Source: Nocardia cyriacigeorgica (lineage in GTDB: Bacteria > Actinomycetota > Actinomycetes > Mycobacteriales > Mycobacteriaceae). From it: DNA of 64,000 nt. Below are positions 62,826 through 64,000 of the stretch, one piece after another. Position numbers and translations under genes: made by a program. Location: assembly GCF_005863245.1 (NCBI RefSeq), contig NZ_VBUT01000001.1:558001-622000 (forward strand), written 5' to 3'. Position 1 is the first letter of the stretch. The number at the start of each line of letters is the position of its first letter. Below the pieces are notes generated by a model that made no database searches, was not told the DNA's origin, and saw only the letters and a list, made by a program, of their open reading frames with translations.

Positions 62826-63932
62826 ATGAACGACCTCTTCTCCCCCTACTCGCTCGGCTCGATCGACCTCGCGAACCGCGTCGTGATGGCGCCGATGACC
62901 CGGTCGCGGCGGCCGGATCTGGTACCGGACCGCACCACCGCCGAGTACTACGCCCAGCGCGCGGGGGCAGGCCTGATCATCACCGAGGGCGTGTTCATTT
63001 CGCCCGAGGCGCAGGGCTACGGCGATGTGCCCGGGCTGTGGACCGACCGGCAGGCCGCGGGCTGGGCCGGCGTCACCGACGCGGTGCATGCCGCGGGCGG
63101 GCGCATCGTCGCCCAGCTCTGGCACGTCGGCCGGGTCTCGCACGCCTCACTACAGCCCGGCGGGGACGCTCCGGTCGGCCCCAGCGATATCCGCGCGGAC
63201 GCGCAGGTCTGGCTGCCCGGTGCCGGAATGACCGATGCGAGCGCTCCCCGACCGCTCGGTACCGACGAGATTCCGCGTGTCGTCGCGGATTTCGCCGACG
63301 CCGCGGCGCGCGCGATCCGGGCCGGCTTCGACGGCGTGGAAGTGCACGGGGCACATGGGTTCTTGTTGGACCAATTCCTCAACCCGCACGTCAACGACCG
63401 CACCGACCGGTACGGCGGATCCGTCGAGAACCGGGCGCGGCTGCTGTTGGAGGTGCTCGACGCGGTCGCCGACCGGATCGGCGCCGCCCGGGTGGGTGTG
63501 CGTTTGTCGCCGTTCACCGTCGCCAACGATCTGCCCGGCGACGACGAGACGCCGGCGGTGTATCGGTACCTGGCGGCTGAACTGTCGCGCCGCGGTCTGG
63601 CCTATGTGCACCTCAGCGATCTGCACCTGTCGGGCGGGCCCGACATCCCCGAGTCGTTTCTCGCCGAGTTCCGTTCCGGCTACCGCGGTACCGTGCTGCT
63701 GGCCGGTGGACTGGACAGGCACCGTGCCGAGCAGCTGCTCGACGCCGGCTACATCGACCTCGCCGTGTTCGGCAAGCCGTTCATCGCCAACCCCGATCTG
63801 GTCGAGCGGATGCGTCACGATCTGCCGCTGGCGCTGCCCGATCCGGCGACCTTCTACGGCGGCGATTCGGCCGGCTACACCGACTACCCGCGCGCCGGCC
63901 TCGCCACCGTTTCAGCGGGTGTAGGTGGCTAG
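62826..63932 (+). CDS. Alkene reductase (Old Yellow Enzyme family)
   Basis: 368 residues from ATG 62826 with AGGAAG upstream. An FMN TIM barrel that reduces activated C=C bonds with NAD(P)H. Motifs are NRVVMAPMTRSR (FMN), IVAQLWHVGRVSH, DGVEVHGAHGFLLDQFLNPHVNDRTDRYGGSVENRARLL (with the substrate-binding His in HGAHG), LSPFTVAND and FGKPFIANPDL. It is the NemA/XenB class. Probably under the AraC regulator encoded next to it. Its 3' end overlaps the next convergent gene by 21 bases. Confidence 0.94.
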   Translation: MNDLFSPYSLGSIDLANRVVMAPMTRSRRPDLVPDRTTAEYYAQRAGAGLIITEGVFISPEAQGYGDVPGLWTDRQAAGWAGVTDAVHAAGGRIVAQLWHVGRVSHASLQPGGDAPVGPSDIRADAQVWLPGAGMTDASAPRPLGTDEIPRVVADFADAAARAIRAGFDGVEVHGAHGFLLDQFLNPHVNDRTDRYGGSVENRARLLLEVLDAVADRIGAARVGVRLSPFTVANDLPGDDETPAVYRYLAAELSRRGLAYVHLSDLHLSGGPDIPESFLAEFRSGYRGTVLLAGGLDRHRAEQLLDAGYIDLAVFGKPFIANPDLVERMRHDLPLALPDPATFYGGDSAGYTDYPRAGLATVSAGVGG

Positions 63933-64000
63933 GAACAGGGCTTCGGCCAGGGCCAGGTGTTCGATTTCGGTGGGGTCGACGCTTTCGTTGGGGGCGTGGA
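63912..64000 (-). CDS. M20/M28-type dipeptidase, C-terminus only
   Basis: The reverse strand reads HAPNESVDPTEIEHLALAEA then LFLATYTR and a stop at 63912-63914. HAPNESV and a helix ending EALFL are typical of the C-terminal end of M20 family dipeptidases (PepD-like). The rest lies beyond the right edge. Confidence 0.65.
   Translation of the reverse strand, partial: HAPNESVDPTEIEHLALAEALFLATYTR

Overview
The window is high-GC actinobacterial chromosome and most likely comes from Nocardia or a close relative. Three things point there: a salicylate-based (nocobactin/mycobactin type) siderophore starter module, mycothiol and lipoarabinomannan genes, and a gene order that largely follows the Mycobacterium tuberculosis Rv0786-Rv0824 region (purS/purQ, pepC, purL, purF, purM, DUF3073, ygfZ, pabC, nitrobindin-like, sseC, cysA2, thioredoxin, lmeA, glnR-like, mshD, phoU, LCP, dus, desA). 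The genus is inferred; no 16S rRNA gene is present. About 60 protein genes, four tRNA genes and many hairpin terminators can be supported. There is no CRISPR array, prophage or insertion sequence.

Layout. 1-6.7 kb: an aminotransferase (cut by the edge), a repeat-bearing small protein, an ECF41 sigma factor (SigJ type), GNAT and methyltransferase genes, a class I DAHP synthase behind an aromatic leader peptide, an AhpD-like gene with an ECF41-type promoter, and an SDR. 6.8-10 kb: convergent salicylate-AMP ligase and salicylate synthase, both with IdeR-like iron boxes. 10-15.3 kb: plsB-plsC and ppm1. 15.4-17.5 kb: tRNA-Glu/Asp/Phe, a gamma-butyrolactone-receptor-like TetR gene, a gene-free AT-richer stretch, and tRNA-Lys. 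18-24.5 kb: desA, dusB, an LCP ligase and phoU. 24.6-28.5 kb: the pstSCAB operon behind a PHO box. 28.8-35 kb: mshD, a GlnR-like regulator, lmeA-thioredoxin, then a sulfur operon (DUF4395, cysA2, sseC) led by a poly-cysteine leader peptide, a 31-residue membrane protein and a nitrobindin-like protein. 35-42 kb: the cydABDC operon and a candidate small RNA/mini-ORF. 42-46.3 kb: pabC, ygfZ, MOSC, asparaginase, DUF3073. 46.7-60.8 kb: purine genes purM, purF, purL, purQ and purS interleaved with membrane and hydrolase genes. 61-64 kb: an MBL-fold protein, an AraC regulator divergent from an ene-reductase, and the end of a dipeptidase.

Regulation is the most interesting layer. Two leader peptides (Tyr-Phe-Trp-Phe before DAHP synthase; Cys-Cys-Cys before the sulfur operon) share an identical 13-base core at their leaderless start. 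An ECF41 sigma gene lies 3 kb from a promoter that fits the ECF41 consensus. Twelve starts sit 6-8 bases after a TANNNT box, so they are probably leaderless. A small transcription unit with a perfect Shine-Dalgarno and a 12-codon ORF lies at the end of cydC. A dispersed repeat occurs both between genes and inside cydB, and CydB, CydC and CydD all carry extra in-frame segments.
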